In this document: piece after piece, positions 9,847 to 19,902 of the stretch
Layout: every line of letters begins with the position of its first letter
How positions within the stretch are numbered: the first letter of the stretch is position 1
DNA from: Batkoa obscura
Taxonomy: Eukaryota; Entomophthoromycota; Entomophthoromycetes; Entomophthorales; Batkoaceae
Reading direction: 5' to 3'
Assembly (NCBI GenBank): GCA_030770535.1
Contig: JASVEC010000253.1
Coordinates: 1 to 25,185 of the forward strand
DNA length: 25,185 nucleotides
The notes under the pieces: generated by a model
The model's input: the letters and a program-made list of their open reading frames with translations, nothing else
What the model was told of the DNA's origin: nothing
The model's database searches: none
Program-made: the position numbers and the translations under genes

Positions 9847-10292
9847 ATATTATGAAATTGCAATTAGTAAGTCCAAATGGTCTAACACCATTATAACTTT
9901 ACAAAAAGAGCTTATCATTGTGCCATTGTAACTATTTTTGTTTTTTATTTGTCCATTAAGGATAAACAAGACAATCACAAGTATTTAAATTATGAGTTTA
10001 TATTGAACTCTATAAAATCTTCATGTGTTGTAAATTTTTAATCTATTAGTTTCTATAATCGAAGTTAAGTTGGAAACTGGATTTTATTTTATTTGCTTTG
10101 TTGACAATGTAGGAACTTGCAATAATATTTTTTGCATTTTACTTCATCTCTTGGCTTATTTAATACCTAGGGTGTAATTAGTTATAAATTATTTTAGATA
10201 TTGTTGTATGTTACATATATAAATGGAAACTTATTTTGAAAATGTTAATAAAATAATTAACTAAAGCCTTTAAATGTATTATATATAGGATA

Positions 10293-10392
10293 TGAGGATG
10301 TATTTTTGTATTTAAGAATTTTACTAACAATTTTTTCACTCAAATAGTGCTTAAAAGATAGAAAAATCAATGAAGCCAAAAAAACATCTCCA
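10293..10392 (+). mobile_element. MITE copy F (100 bp, TA-flanked)
   Basis: Starts TGAGGATGT, ends ACATCTCCA, with TA on both sides. It lies about 70 bases beyond the stop codon of the broken phosphodiesterase copy, close to one end of the duplicated segment. Confidence 0.85.
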
Positions 10393-10464
10393 TATATTGT
10401 ACATGGTATGTTTGTTTTTTAAATGTTACTAGAAACACTTACATAATAAAACTCTATCTTTTAT

Positions 10465-11324
10465 TTAATCAAAAAGATTAGCTGGTACTTTGGAATCAAT
10501 ATAAGAAGGTAGTGGAATATTTAAAGCTTTTAAAGTGATAGCAAAGATGTCCATATTACGTACAGTATTAGAAGGCAATTGTTTTGGAGAAATACCAGGA
10601 CCAGAAGCACCAAATAGGATTTGAGTTTCTTGGAGAGTATTACCACCATGGCTAGTCCCGATACCGCCATGATCAGCGGTGACTAAAATTAAGGTAGATT
10701 CAAGTAGTTGAGTTTCTTGAAGCTTGTGGACAATCTTACCAATATAGCTATCGATTAATTTATATTTAGCTATATATTCTTTACCCATCCATCCTTTCCC
10801 ATGCCCAGTATTATCAATATCACTAAAATCAACAAACATGAATTTAGCTTCTTTTCCGTAGTTACTGATAAAGTCTAAAGTTGGAGCAACAATATTATCA
10901 TCGTTGTCAGTAACTTTAGTCAACTTTAAGCCTTCTTCAGTAAGTCCTTTATTCAAAGGAGTCCAAGAAACAATAGAAGCAATAGTAGCGTTAGCATCAA
11001 AATCTAAGATAGTTTTAAAGATAGTAGGGTATTCTTTCTTGTTGTAGTAATGATCATTGATATTACTATTAGTAACCCCATGCTTATTAGGATTAACTCC
11101 GGTTAACATAGAGCCCCAATTTTGTCCAGACCAGGTTGGCTTCATAGCTTGAGCAAAGTTAGTATAAGCACCAGAAGCAAACAATTTTTTGATATTAGGT
11201 GTATCGATTTCTTTATAAAAATTACCAGCTCCATCTAAACCAATGAAGACTACTCTTTCAATCTCTTGACTGTTGATGGAGCTTAAACATAATAAACCAA
11301 AATGACAATATTAAATACTTTCAT
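10465..11324 (-). pseudogene. second phosphodiesterase copy, frameshifted in the signal peptide
   Basis: From the stop codon up to about 11277 this matches the intact gene with about three base differences in 809 positions. Two of these change residues: Asn108 to Asp, and Asp21 to Glu. All metal ligands and the nucleophile segment are kept. At the start, the ATG at 11324-11322 opens a frame that hits TAA after 13 codons, because the leader is one base shorter than in the intact copy. No in-frame ATG precedes the first catalytic motif; the next lies at the Met before KPTWSG and would lose the Asp31 motif. A 25-base GT-AG intron could restore the frame on paper but is far shorter than any intron here. 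I call it a recent pseudogene with an intact body, although a sequencing slip at one base cannot be excluded. Confidence 0.8.
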
Positions 11325-11391
11325 TTTTATTTGTTATAATATACATGGCTTCTAATTGTTTTTAGTTGTAAAAATTGTTCCTATCACCCCT

Positions 11392-11399
11392 CTTTTATA
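11392..11399 (-). promoter_or_regulatory. TATA box of the broken phosphodiesterase copy
   Basis: TATAAAAG on the minus strand, 68 bases before the old ATG, at the same relative place as in the intact gene. The broken copy may therefore still be transcribed. Confidence 0.5.
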
Positions 11400-13945
11400 T
11401 TTATTCATTTATATGTGGGGTGCTATTTCCATTGTACCCTATGATGATGTTGGGTAATCTTGTATTTTATACTTATAGTTATGATTGTTATTGCTATAAT
11501 CGTAGCCAATATCTTATAATCATAATTTGCTTAAAAAACTGAAACCTGGTAAAGCTCATTTTTGTATCTTTCATTGTTTTGTAGTATTAACTATCATTCT
11601 CTATACAATTTAAGTGTAATTTTTCTTTTTTTTTCTACTTTATTCCTTTATTATTTTTCTAATACCTTGAAGTAGTATGCAGCCTATAATATTTAAAATT
11701 AAAAATCAATGTAAAATAAATTTTGGATTTAACGATTTAACAAATCAAATAGCCTGTTTTCATCATATGGCAAGATAGATTAAATATCAAACAATGAGCT
11801 TTGTATAAGTATTAAAGTAGAAGATAAACGAAGATCTCAATTATACTGCATTAAACAAGAAATACAAAGGCTCAAAGTGGGTACACTAGTTGATTTTAGC
11901 CTTATTCTATTCTTTTTTCTTCTTTGGCCCGTTTTCAATTAATGATTTATAATACAAAACACTACGTTTGTTTGAAAACACCCTGATTTTATATTTTTAG
12001 CTGAGCACTAATTAGTATAATTAACTTTGTATTATGTAACAAGAACATGTTTTACTGCTACTCTAGATTATACGAATTAAGTACTGGATTTTATTTATAG
12101 ATTAATGGTAATCATTGGTGAAACCAAACTAGTAAATTTCTAATTAATATTAGAAAACATCATGGTATTGTAATGAATAGTCTACATTCCTATATCTTAT
12201 TCACATTTGGCTCATCTATTAATATTGTTGTTGTGGAAAATCCAAGCTATATTTGTTATAGATAAGTATAGAACACCAACTATAATAAGTAAAAATACCT
12301 TAAAGTGAGCTTAATGAGTAATAATCCATTATGCTGCTATATCCTACGAATGCTTTTTAATAAGTTAATGTTCTAATCTTATTAGAATGTACATATCATT
12401 GCAAAGTTTATATAAAAAGTTTACAGAAATAACAAATCTAAATCAAACCTAATAATATCATTGTCACAAGATTTGGAAGGACTGCTAAATTCGAATTGAG
12501 CAATTATTTCATCAACAATTAATTATAATTATTAAAGGTAATTGACTAATTTTCAAAGTATAAATAACATAAAATAGCTTATATATCCATCAATAATATT
12601 CATCTTTTAATAAAATAAGTAGTTTTAAAATAAAATCTTCATGTCAACTTATTATAATCTTAGCTTTTCAAAATAGTTGAATACAGTGTTCACAGGAAAA
12701 AGTACCAAAACTCTATTACCCGAATCACATCATTATAATATATGTAACTATGCATTTTAAAATAAGATTTGTAATAAATAGTCAATACCCAGTTTTATAG
12801 TCACAGTTTGATATAATAGGCTTATTTTATGCCCTTATCAGTATCATGATTTAGTAGGAATTATTGTATATTCTGAAAGTTATTTGTTATAATATTCCAT
12901 AAAATAACAAGTTAACTAAGATCAGATAATATCACGATAACGATGAGTGACTAAATAGTTAAAATTAAATTAAAGATAAACGTTTTAGTAAAATTTTCAA
13001 TATAATATGTTTTCTATTCATTAATTATTGAGTAGCAGTGAAAATCAACAGTATTACATTAATAATAGGCAACTGTATACTATTTTAGTATTAATAATTG
13101 ATAATTTTTTAGCTTATCAAATTAAAGAAATCATAAGAAAATAGATAATTATAATGGAGTGATATGCTTGGTAAGATAAAGACATATTTAAGATTAAGTC
13201 TACCCGTTTTCGATTTCATTAGTCTAGAATGCATATAACTAAAGTTCTAGACTATAAAAACTTTCCTTTCAACTTCAGGACTATTTATAGGAGAGATAGA
13301 GCTCATATAAGTGAAATCCAGCTGATAGAGAGTTGTATGGAGGATATACGATACTAAAATATCAATCAATAGTTTGATGCTTAGTTTTATAATAACTATA
13401 GTATTAGTTAAATTTTATGATGGCTTTCACGTTATTGTGCTATCATGATACTGCACTATTAGGCTATAATTGTGCTGGCCTTTTACTATTATTTGTTTTT
13501 GGTATAGCTATGGTTGTATAATATAATTAACAAAGCCTTTTTTTGCTTCGTATATTAGTTTTTAAACTTTGATCTTTATTCAACATCCATTTAGTATAAA
13601 ATTAATACGGTTTAATTAGGGAATCGATATTTAAAATTTAATTTATATTACAAACCAATAAACTCATTCAAGGTTAATTGAATATAAAAACAGCAACATT
13701 TAAACATTTTAATCGATAACATGTGGAGATGTATTTTTGTGTCTAAGAATTTTGCAATAGCTTTTCTACTCAAATAACGCTTAGAAGACAGAAAAAGTGA
13801 TGAAACCAAAAAAAATACTTCCATATGCTTACAATACATGTATAGTATGATAAAACCATAAGATTTTATAGTCCTTTTAGAAAAATAAAATTTGTATTTA
13901 TACATAGTAATTCTAAAATATAAGTTTATTCAAAAGGGTTTAAAA
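11400..13945. other. 2.5-kb AT-rich intergenic region
   Basis: The first part (to about 12090) is the diverged flank of the duplicated phosphodiesterase unit, with the empty MITE site at 11766-11767. From there to about 13700 I see no gene, no tRNA-like fold and no repeated element on either strand: frames are short and stops dense. MITE copy G (13724-13823) lies near the end. Confidence 0.6.
13724..13823 (+). mobile_element. MITE copy G (100 bp)
   Basis: Starts TGGAGATGT and ends TACTTCCA, followed by TA; the left flank is TG rather than TA. Interior blocks match copy D most closely (TTTTTGTGTCTAAGAATTTT and a CAATA segment), so D and G may form a subfamily. It sits 120 bases beyond the stop of the orphan secreted-protein gene. 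Confidence 0.8.
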
Positions 13946-15064
13946 TTAGAAAAGTTTTTTGATATTTTTAGCAATATCATCCCAATTATCTTTAATATAA
14001 CCTTTTGCAAGTTCGCCAGTTTCTTTTAGAACTTGTTGACGAACCCCTCTAAGGATAACTGCCTTTTCGTTGTATTGGGCATCTTTATATTCAGCGAGAA
14101 TCATTTCATCTGCAGTGGGTCCCAAAATAGCGTTAGTAGTGGCAGCCAAAACTAAACCTGCGTATGGAATGGCTGAAATTCCAGCAACTACAGCGGTTCT
14201 CATATAACCTAGAGCCTTGTTGTTATAAGCCAGCTGAGAAGCATTAATAAGATCTACATTATGTAAACACGAAGCTACCCTGGATGCTGGGTACTTATCG
14301 CCACTATTAGCACAATAGTTACCACGTCTAATATCTTGCTTCTTGCCACCAGGTGCACATTCTGATTTGGCCATAGCCATAGAAGTTAATCTGAAGCAAT
14401 TTCTAAAGTTATATTTCATAGAAGCGGTTCGTAGCACATCATTAGCTAACAGACAAATTTTATCAATTGATAGTGCTTGGGTATCGGATTGAATTGTTTG
14501 AGAATCCTTTCTATATATACTAGTATTATTTAAAATTGTATTAACTACTCTTTCAGTCATTATGATTTCAAAGACTTGACGATAGTTTTGATCATCTGGA
14601 TGTACATTATCCATAGGGATAACAATTGATTTTATACCTTGTCTCAAATCTACAGTAATATAATTTCCAGTTCCAACTGGGGGATTAAAGTATAGATAAT
14701 CCCTTTCTTTATTTGTAGATGAAATCTCATGTTGAATTAAAGTTGGTAAAGCAGTTGAATCTGAAGCAGCTGCTAAAAAAGCATCGGTGCAATATTGACG
14801 ACTGAATGAACCACAGTCATTTGAAGGACGAAAGCAACTCTTCCCTTTATACCATTCAGCTGATGCAATATATCTTGCTTTTGATGTAAATATAGAGCTA
14901 AAAATTGCCTCACAATTCCGTTGATACTTTGGTGATATGTCAATTTCAAACCATGCGGTATCGGGTTTAAGGCCACGACAATTTGCATCCAAGTAAGTTA
15001 ACCCAAGAGGGTTTTCACTCAATGTATTAGCAATAAAAAACAAGAGAGATAAGGTAAGAAACAT
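13946..15064 (-). CDS. orphan secreted cysteine-containing protein, 372 aa
   Basis: I do not recognise a family. The gene is intronless. Residues 1-16 (MFLTLSLLFFIANTLS) are a signal peptide. The mature protein has ten cysteines (29, 51, 77, 84, 92, 204, 223, 236, 251, 266), enough for five disulfides, in two groups separated by a cysteine-free stretch (93-203). Possible N-glycosylation sites are NNTS (179-182) and NASQ (274-277). Residues 289-314 form a glycine/alanine-rich hydrophobic stretch (TAVVAGISAIPYAGLVLAAT), followed by a charged helix-like tail to residue 372. That could be a membrane segment or a buried helix. The gene has its own TATA box, and codon use looks like the neighbours'. 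Signal peptide, even cysteine count and full-length frame support a real gene; function is unknown. Confidence 0.8.
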   Translation of the reverse strand: MFLTLSLLFFIANTLSENPLGLTYLDANCRGLKPDTAWFEIDISPKYQRNCEAIFSSIFTSKARYIASAEWYKGKSCFRPSNDCGSFSRQYCTDAFLAAASDSTALPTLIQHEISSTNKERDYLYFNPPVGTGNYITVDLRQGIKSIVIPMDNVHPDDQNYRQVFEIIMTERVVNTILNNTSIYRKDSQTIQSDTQALSIDKICLLANDVLRTASMKYNFRNCFRLTSMAMAKSECAPGGKKQDIRRGNYCANSGDKYPASRVASCLHNVDLINASQLAYNNKALGYMRTAVVAGISAIPYAGLVLAATTNAILGPTADEMILAEYKDAQYNEKAVILRGVRQQVLKETGELAKGYIKDNWDDIAKNIKKLF

Positions 15065-15097
15065 TTTTTTGTATGTGATTGATGTGTTTTGATTTTA

Positions 15098-15105
15098 TTT
15101 ATATA
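15098..15105 (-). promoter_or_regulatory. TATA box of the orphan secreted-protein gene
   Basis: TATATAAA on the minus strand, about 35-40 bases before the ATG. This close spacing implies a very short 5' leader. Confidence 0.55.
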
Positions 15106-18004
15106 CTTTTTTAAAATATCGTAAGTACTTATACAAAATAAATATGAGCTACAAAGCTAATTTTGTATTTATTATTTAGTCTATTAATGAATTTGAATTA
15201 AATAGTAGCAAATAACTAGAAAAATTCCTTTGACTAAAATTATACTATATTCATAAAGGCATTGAAATAGCACAAGGAAATCGTATTTTTAAACATTTCC
15301 ACACATAACCTAAAGAGACGTTTATTTTTAATAATTTAGCCTCCTTACCCTACTAAAATTTTATTCATGATATGGGGCTGTTTTTTTTGGTTTCATTATT
15401 TTTCCATTTTTTAAGCACTGTTTAAGTGGAAAATTTGTTAGTAAAATTCTGAAATATATAAATACATCCCCATATTTATCATAGCTTGTTTAATCCAATT
15501 CATAATTTGTAATAGTAAAATTACTCATAGTACTTTAGCTATGAGCAATTTCACTATTATTTAATACCTTCAATGGTCTAAGTATCCTATTTATTAAATT
15601 ATAGCAATGACATTTATTGGATTACCAACCGACGCTTACTATAATTGAGTTTGAAATTTTAGTGACAAATTTATAAGCCACTTATCATTTATGTTCTTTA
15701 TGTAACTATATCTTCATGTCAACGTATGATTCTATATTGAGTTCCATAAATGATATCATTTTCAAATAAACTTAGCAAAAATTTAAAATAAGGTCCAGAT
15801 TAAAAGTTTAAATAATTTTAAAACAATTGTAACTATAAACATTAGACATGGCTATATGAGTTAAAATTCAAGTACTTAAAATAGAATTTAAGTAAAAATT
15901 AGTTAATAAAAATGTTCTTTGCAATTAAATCTCTTTGATATTTATATTTATATTTGTAGTAAATATTAACTTTGGTTAATCATTTTTGAAATCGAATTTA
16001 GCTTAGATCTTAACTCATGCAAACATAAAAAACATGGGTAACAAATTAATTTAACACTATACCACAAAAGCTATGCTCTTAGTTGTATTGAAATATTAAA
16101 CCTTTATAATACTGTTCATGTATTAAATAGTCAAAATTTACATTAAGTTACTTTGTAGAGCAAAAGTTAAACTAATAATACTATTATCTAATACTTGGCT
16201 TAAAAATATTGTTGTTTTATTTACTAGATTTATAAATAAACATTTATATGTATAATTCTAAATCTATAAATTAAACCAAGGAATACTGGAGCATAGTTAA
16301 AATTATGAATAAGTTCCATTGGCTTAAAGAATACAATTTAAAGCCACTGTGTTAAAATTCAGAAAGGGATTTAATATAAAGGGCATTAATTTACATTCCC
16401 ATTGAATTCCATTAAAAAGATATTATAATAAATAAAAATAAACTTTTGGACTAAGAATATTGGAATAGCGATAAAAAAGACATAATGAATTTATCTATAT
16501 CATTTGATGCTTTGGAATTAATGGCATTTTTCAAAATGATACGCTTGAGTCAAATTGGCCTAAGGGCCACTTATATTAAATTAAATAGATTTGTCAACTT
16601 TTGTTTATATTATTTTATACAAAAGGATATGGCAGATAAAACCTCAGATATTATTTTGAGACCCTTTTTATATTTTTGTGGTATACAAAATACTAATAAA
16701 TTTAATATATTATAAAGTTACAAGATTTCCAACTCTACCAGCTATCTCAAGAAAGATTTTAAACAAGCTAACTTGAAAATTTTCGATCTATTATCCTAAT
16801 ACAATTCTAATATTTTCTAATTTATGCTTGATTGCAATCATTTAAATAAACATTGGAAAAATCAAAAGTCAACTTTATAGAAAGCAAGCTAATATACATC
16901 ATAAAATTAACATTTATAAATTGAACAACACTAAATATAAACAACCATGATGTTTGTTTGGAATTAAGCTAGCTTTGATAGTACAATTTATAAAAATTTA
17001 CTTACAAAGTAAGCCTACAATTAGAGCTGTATCTACTCTAAGATAGAATCTAATAAAGAAAATTCATTCATTACTTACCTCTTATAGCGTTTATTCATAC
17101 CACGTCTCTTTTATAAATACAATTTATTATATTAAATAAAAATTACCTGATATCACTGCTATAACTAAATTTAATTACTGACAGAAATCTAGCATGTGTA
17201 GAAAACATAATGTGTACACAGCAAATGGCAAAGCGTGTTGTCTTATATAAATAACTCTTCGAGGTAAATCATCACAATGAGAACAATCAACAAGACAATA
17301 ACATCTGTATCCACCGCTTTTGATTCTTAGCTTAATTAAAAAAATAAGCTACCATCCTATGGGTTACTATTGTCGAAAACTACATATAATTACATCATTA
17401 CATCATTACTTACGCAATTTTTTTGTAATCCACTAGGCCAAAGGTATTTATTTATTTTACCCATGTAACTGATATATTAATGTATGAGTACTTTCCTCTA
17501 ATTTAAGCACAACTGATCATGGATCACAATTCTAATGTCTGGATTATATATATTACAGCTATATTTAAGGATAAAATTTGATAGTACTGTTACCAAAACC
17601 TTTCTATATTTAGTAAACAATGACACACGACGTAATGCATATAATTAGAAGTCCAAATCACATTGGTAGGATAGTAAATAATTGTAGAAAATATCATTTT
17701 ATTAGGTTAAATAAGTGTGACATGCTAACCAAAATGAGTTAGCCATTAACAACCTTTTGAACTCATTGAATTGAAGTTACGTTAATAAAGCAGTGAGCAT
17801 AGGTATAAGTATATGGGCATAAATGACGTAGTCAAAATAATACATATATTAAAAGTACTTTACAACTATTAAAATTACCTTCTAGTTTAACGTCTTATCT
17901 ATAAAAAATTTAATTATACTTCACGATAACATTAAATACTAAACAAATAATTAGTAAAAAAATAAATACTTTATTAATATTTTGTATTATAAATAGAAGG
18001 CAAA
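15106..18004. other. 2.9-kb AT-rich intergenic region
   Basis: The longest gene-poor stretch. It contains MITE copy H (15373-15472). A 76-codon frame at 16485-16715 has no recognisable motif and the same composition as its surroundings, so I do not call it. At 17243-17252 a TATATAAATA sits 35 bases before an ATG (17278) that opens only 17 codons; this may be a promoter relic. Nothing else is recognised. Confidence 0.6.
15373..15472 (-). mobile_element. MITE copy H (100 bp, TA-flanked, minus orientation)
   Basis: On the plus strand it starts TGGGGCTG, followed by a T-run and GGTTTCATTATTTTTCCA, and ends ATACATCCCCA, with TA on both sides (15371-15372, 15473-15474). It has one of the best preserved right ends. 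Confidence 0.87.
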
Positions 18005-18529
18005 TTATTCTTGACTCTTGAGTAACTCACGATCCCATAAATACAAACCTAAACCATCACCACCAACTAAGTTAAGTTGAGTGACGTAATCAGAAAGTTG
18101 CTTGATTGACTCAACTTGTTCTTTTAGATATTCACCTTCTAAGAAATCAGTCATTTGAGGATCATTAGATTCTTCAGCAATCTTGTGGAGGCTAAGGAGG
18201 GAACGGTTAACATCTTTTTCCAATTGTAATGCAGCTTCAATGGCATTCTTAGCTGATTTCCACTCAACTACAGGACCTTCAATAGATTGAAGGACAACTC
18301 TACCACCACGACGGTTGAGATAGTCAATCAACTTTTGAGCGTGTTCATTTTCTTCATTAGAGGAGTGACGGAAGAACTTTTCAAGACCTGGTAAAGCAAC
18401 GTCATCTCTACCAAAGTAAGCGGACATAGAAGCATAAGCAAGGGAAGCTCTTTGTTCCATATTAATTTGTTGGTTGATACCTTCTTCACTTGAGGTCGAG
18501 AAGTTTTGTCTTGCAAGTGCGGAAGCCAT
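18005..18529 (-). CDS. ferritin, H-type (ferroxidase-active)
   Basis: An intronless gene of 174 residues, the standard length of an animal-type H ferritin. The 24-subunit shell oxidises Fe(II) and stores it as ferric mineral. Every ferroxidase ligand is present by alignment with human H chain: Glu25 (E27), Tyr32 (Y34), Glu59 and Glu60 (E61/E62), His63 (H65), Glu104 (E107) and Gln138 (Q141). Three-fold channel acids Asp128 and Glu131 (D131/E134) are also kept. Strong family strings are YFGRDDVALPGLEKFF, NEENEHAQKL, RRGGRV, EKDVNRSL and LKEQVESIKQLSD. The N-terminal dozen residues do not look like a clear organelle presequence, so cytosol is likely. A TATA box lies 47-53 bases upstream. No iron-responsive-element hairpin is seen in the short leader. 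A divergent paralogue sits 1.4 kb upstream on the same strand. Confidence 0.96.
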   Translation of the reverse strand: MASALARQNFSTSSEEGINQQINMEQRASLAYASMSAYFGRDDVALPGLEKFFRHSSNEENEHAQKLIDYLNRRGGRVVLQSIEGPVVEWKSAKNAIEAALQLEKDVNRSLLSLHKIAEESNDPQMTDFLEGEYLKEQVESIKQLSDYVTQLNLVGGDGLGLYLWDRELLKSQE

Positions 18530-18575
18530 TTGTAAATTTTGATAAAAAATGTCGTTTATTGTTATAAGCTTGGTC

Positions 18576-18582
18576 TTTTATA
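18576..18582 (-). promoter_or_regulatory. TATA box of the H-type ferritin gene
   Basis: TATAAAA within AGTATAAAAGACC on the minus strand, about 50 bases before the ATG. It is one of the cleanest matches in the window. Confidence 0.6.
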
Positions 18583-18589
18583 CTTTGTG

Positions 18590-19902
18590 AAAGCAAATTT
18601 CACTATCAAATGATGTATTTTTGTTTAATCTCAAATCATTGTAACCTCTAATATTTTCCAGTTGAATAATTGGTTGGTTCCACAAGGGTTGTAAAATTGT
18701 TTTAGGCCGATGATCTCTAGCCAATTGAAATTAGGTAATGTCTTAACTCTAACAAATAAAATCTTGACTATACGATGCAGAGTAAAACTATATTGGTCAA
18801 AGATAATCTAATCTAATCTTTGATTTTAATCTTGATTTAAGAATAATCAATGCTTATAGTGAAATATTTTAGAAAAGATTTATACAGTTGTTTTTAATCC
18901 TTAGTTTATTACTATATTGTATTGATCAGTATCATTAACCGCTGTCAAGTAAAGTGCCTATGGAAAACTGATGAAATTTTATTGAATTATTAATCATTAC
19001 ATAAATCAATATCAAATTTCGATAATAGTTTTAGAATCCAAACTACTTTTATAGAGTATTAAAAAATGTTATAGTAGAAATAAGCCAAACATGAGATAAT
19101 CTATTCTTATTAAAAATGTGATGCATTTAATATTATTAAGTTGGGAAGATTTTATCGATTTATTAAAATAGTATGGATTCAATTCATTCAAATGAGTTAA
19201 TTTTTTAATTTTTATACAAACCACAACGGTAGAAAATTAGTTCTTTATCAATTTTTTGTTATTTGATCTATCTGATAAAAAGTAAAGGGATCTATAATTA
19301 TATCGTTGACTTTCAATTAACCCAGTTCGTATATACGTTAAATGTCTTTGGAGGTTCAATACCGCACCTCTTAGTTTATCTTGATCCATAACATTTGATC
19401 TAATCTATAGACTATTTTATTCATTTACCCTATAGTTTCATTAATTGTACAATTCAAAAATAAAACTAGATGAATGTTGTTAGCATCATTCTATATAATG
19501 TGTGTAGTGGTCTAGGTGATTATTGTGCACTACTTTTGATTTCAATCATCAAATATAATAATGTTCTAATTATGGTCCTTCTAAGATGTACAAAACAATT
19601 TAAATAAAAATACCAATTATTGGTCTTTTTTATCTATTTATAGTTTAATATTCTATTATGGCTATATTATTTAAGTATGAAAATAAATTACTCAGAATAA
19701 CAGTACTTAAAGGCTGATCAAGATAATCACTGATAAGGCCCCTCTTATAAGAAAGGGATAAATATAATCATGAATATAATCACGTGTAAAATCATAAGTA
19801 AAAAATTGTAAATTAAATTTATTAACCCAATATTTCAAAAAAGTACGGATAAAAGTAAAGCCCAAAGCCACATTTAAACTAAATCCTTATCATTTATATA
19901 AA
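18590..19902. other. 1.3-kb intergenic region between the ferritin genes
   Basis: AT-rich with no open frame, RNA gene or MITE copy. A short imperfect hairpin around 19352-19371 (GAGGT...ACCTC) is present but does not extend into a tRNA fold. The region must contain the upstream control sequences of the H-type ferritin and the 3' end of the other ferritin. Confidence 0.55.

Larger units (their letters stand above)
10440..12090 (-). repeat. tandem segmental duplication, unit 2
   Basis: Partner of the 7740-9560 unit in the same orientation. The coding body is near identical, while the leader, TATA region and upstream flank are diverged but alignable. It lacks MITE D and the AAAAAT repeat present in unit 1. 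Limits are approximate. Confidence 0.7.

Noticed and set aside
11283-11307. 25-base GT-AG intron restoring the second phosphodiesterase leader
   Set aside because: Every other intron here is at least 47 bases, and the intact paralogue has continuous coding sequence there.
13648-13905. 85-codon minus-strand frame
   Set aside because: About 100 of its bases are MITE copy G, and the rest shows no motif.
14773-14988. 71-codon frame inside the orphan secreted-protein gene
   Set aside because: It is another reading frame of the longer gene, which has a signal peptide and full length.
16485-16715. 76-codon plus-strand frame in the long intergenic stretch
   Set aside because: No family resemblance, no signal peptide, no TATA geometry, and the same AT content as the surroundings.
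18530-18580. Iron-responsive element in the H-type ferritin leader
   Set aside because: No CAGTGN loop or matching stem in the short leader; animal-style IRE control is not supported.
19345-19380. tRNA-like T-arm (GAGGTTCAATACCGCACCTC)
   Set aside because: The stem register does not fit a T-arm and no acceptor, D or anticodon arm is found around it.
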